Assembly (NCBI RefSeq): GCF_020742175.1
Contig: NZ_DYXM01000222.1
Location: 1-16,191 of the forward strand
Length of the DNA: 16,191 bases
DNA from: Dietzia timorensis
GTDB lineage: Bacteria > Actinomycetota > Actinomycetes > Mycobacteriales > Mycobacteriaceae
Direction: 5' to 3'
Shown: positions 16,003 to 16,191 of the stretch, one piece after another
How positions within the stretch are numbered: position 1 is the first letter of the stretch
How the letters are laid out: each line of letters starts with the position of its first letter
Notes under the pieces: model-generated
What the model was told of the DNA's origin: nothing
Seen by the model: the letters and a program-made list of their open reading frames with translations, nothing else
Database searches by the model: none
Position numbers and translations under genes: made by a program

Positions 16003-16191
16003 TGCGCCGGCACCTTCAGATCGGCGAACGCCGGCTTGAGGTCTTCGGAGAACTGCGTGAGGAAGCGGCGCTGGTCGTTGCCCGGCGCATGGAAGACGAG
16101 GTGGTTGAGGCCTGCGTCGACGTACGGCTGCAGCTGCTCGAGCACCTCCTCCGGGGTCGAGGCGACAATCCAGCGCTTGGCGACCTGCTCG
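15996..16191 (-). CDS. fgd: F420-dependent glucose-6-phosphate dehydrogenase Fgd, C-terminal end
   Basis: Only the last 64 codons are in the window, ending at TAG 15998-15996. The visible part includes KRWIVASTPEEVLEQL, NHLVFHAPGNDQRRFL and the terminal LKVPAQW. The HLVFHAPG-D-QRRFL segment and the gene order next to pta and ackA match mycobacterial Fgd1, a luciferase-like TIM-barrel enzyme that oxidises glucose 6-phosphate and reduces F420. Another luciferase-like F420 enzyme cannot be excluded from so short a piece. It is upstream of, and overlaps, the SUFU gene, so it probably leads this minus-strand operon from outside the window. Confidence 0.83.
   Translation of the reverse strand, partial: EQVAKRWIVASTPEEVLEQLQPYVDAGLNHLVFHAPGNDQRRFLTQFSEDLKPAFADLKVPAQW

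Overview
The window is strongly G+C-rich bacterial DNA with G/C-heavy third codon positions and frequent GTG/TTG starts. Gene order and protein similarity place it in the Mycobacteriales (Corynebacteriales). The run thiG-thiS-thiO / thiE / NUDIX / glnX-glnH-pknG / ackA-pta / fgd is, as I recall it, the M. tuberculosis Rv0407-Rv0417 order read in mirror image. The F420-dependent Fgd homologue argues for an F420-producing actinomycete. A non-Mycobacterium genus close to Dietzia or Gordonia is plausible, but the genus cannot be fixed from sequence alone.

Layout, left to right. (1) Positions 1-2921 hold thiamine thiazole genes thiO-thiS-thiG on the minus strand (thiG cut by the window edge), divergent from thiE on the plus strand across only 28 bp. 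(2) Positions 2922-3225 are a convergent gap holding a palindromic repeat element. (3) Positions 3226-4248 encode a NUDIX hydrolase fused to a PIN/NYN-like nuclease domain. (4) Positions 4519-9990 hold a plus-strand operon for the amino-acid-sensing kinase pathway: membrane protein GlnX, lipoprotein GlnH and kinase PknG. PknG is enlarged by low-complexity repeats and lacks the rubredoxin-like module. (5) Positions 10025-11500 encode a SelO protein AMPylator placed directly after pknG. (6) Positions 11501-11668 are the second convergent gap, with a second copy of the same repeat element. (7) Positions 11669-16191 hold a minus-strand run fgd (3' end only), SUFU-domain protein, pta and ackA. Pta carries a 26-lysine histone-H1-like tail at its N terminus.

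How the parts work together: GlnH/GlnX are thought to report external amino acids to PknG, which phosphorylates the GarA/OdhI switch controlling 2-oxoglutarate dehydrogenase and glutamate metabolism. Pta/AckA interconvert acetyl-CoA and acetate through acetyl phosphate. Fgd supplies reduced F420. ThiE/O/S/G make thiamine phosphate, whose diphosphate is the cofactor of 2-oxoglutarate dehydrogenase. The neighbourhood therefore clusters around central carbon flux and its control.

Most notable: a repeat of 20-bp units in inverted arrays, present at both convergent junctions and at neither divergent one; the lysine-rich tail on Pta; the rubredoxin-free, repeat-expanded PknG; and the pknG-selO pairing, which puts two kinase-fold enzymes with a possible common target (2-oxoglutarate dehydrogenase) side by side. 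No tRNA, rRNA, insertion sequence, CRISPR array or prophage gene was seen.
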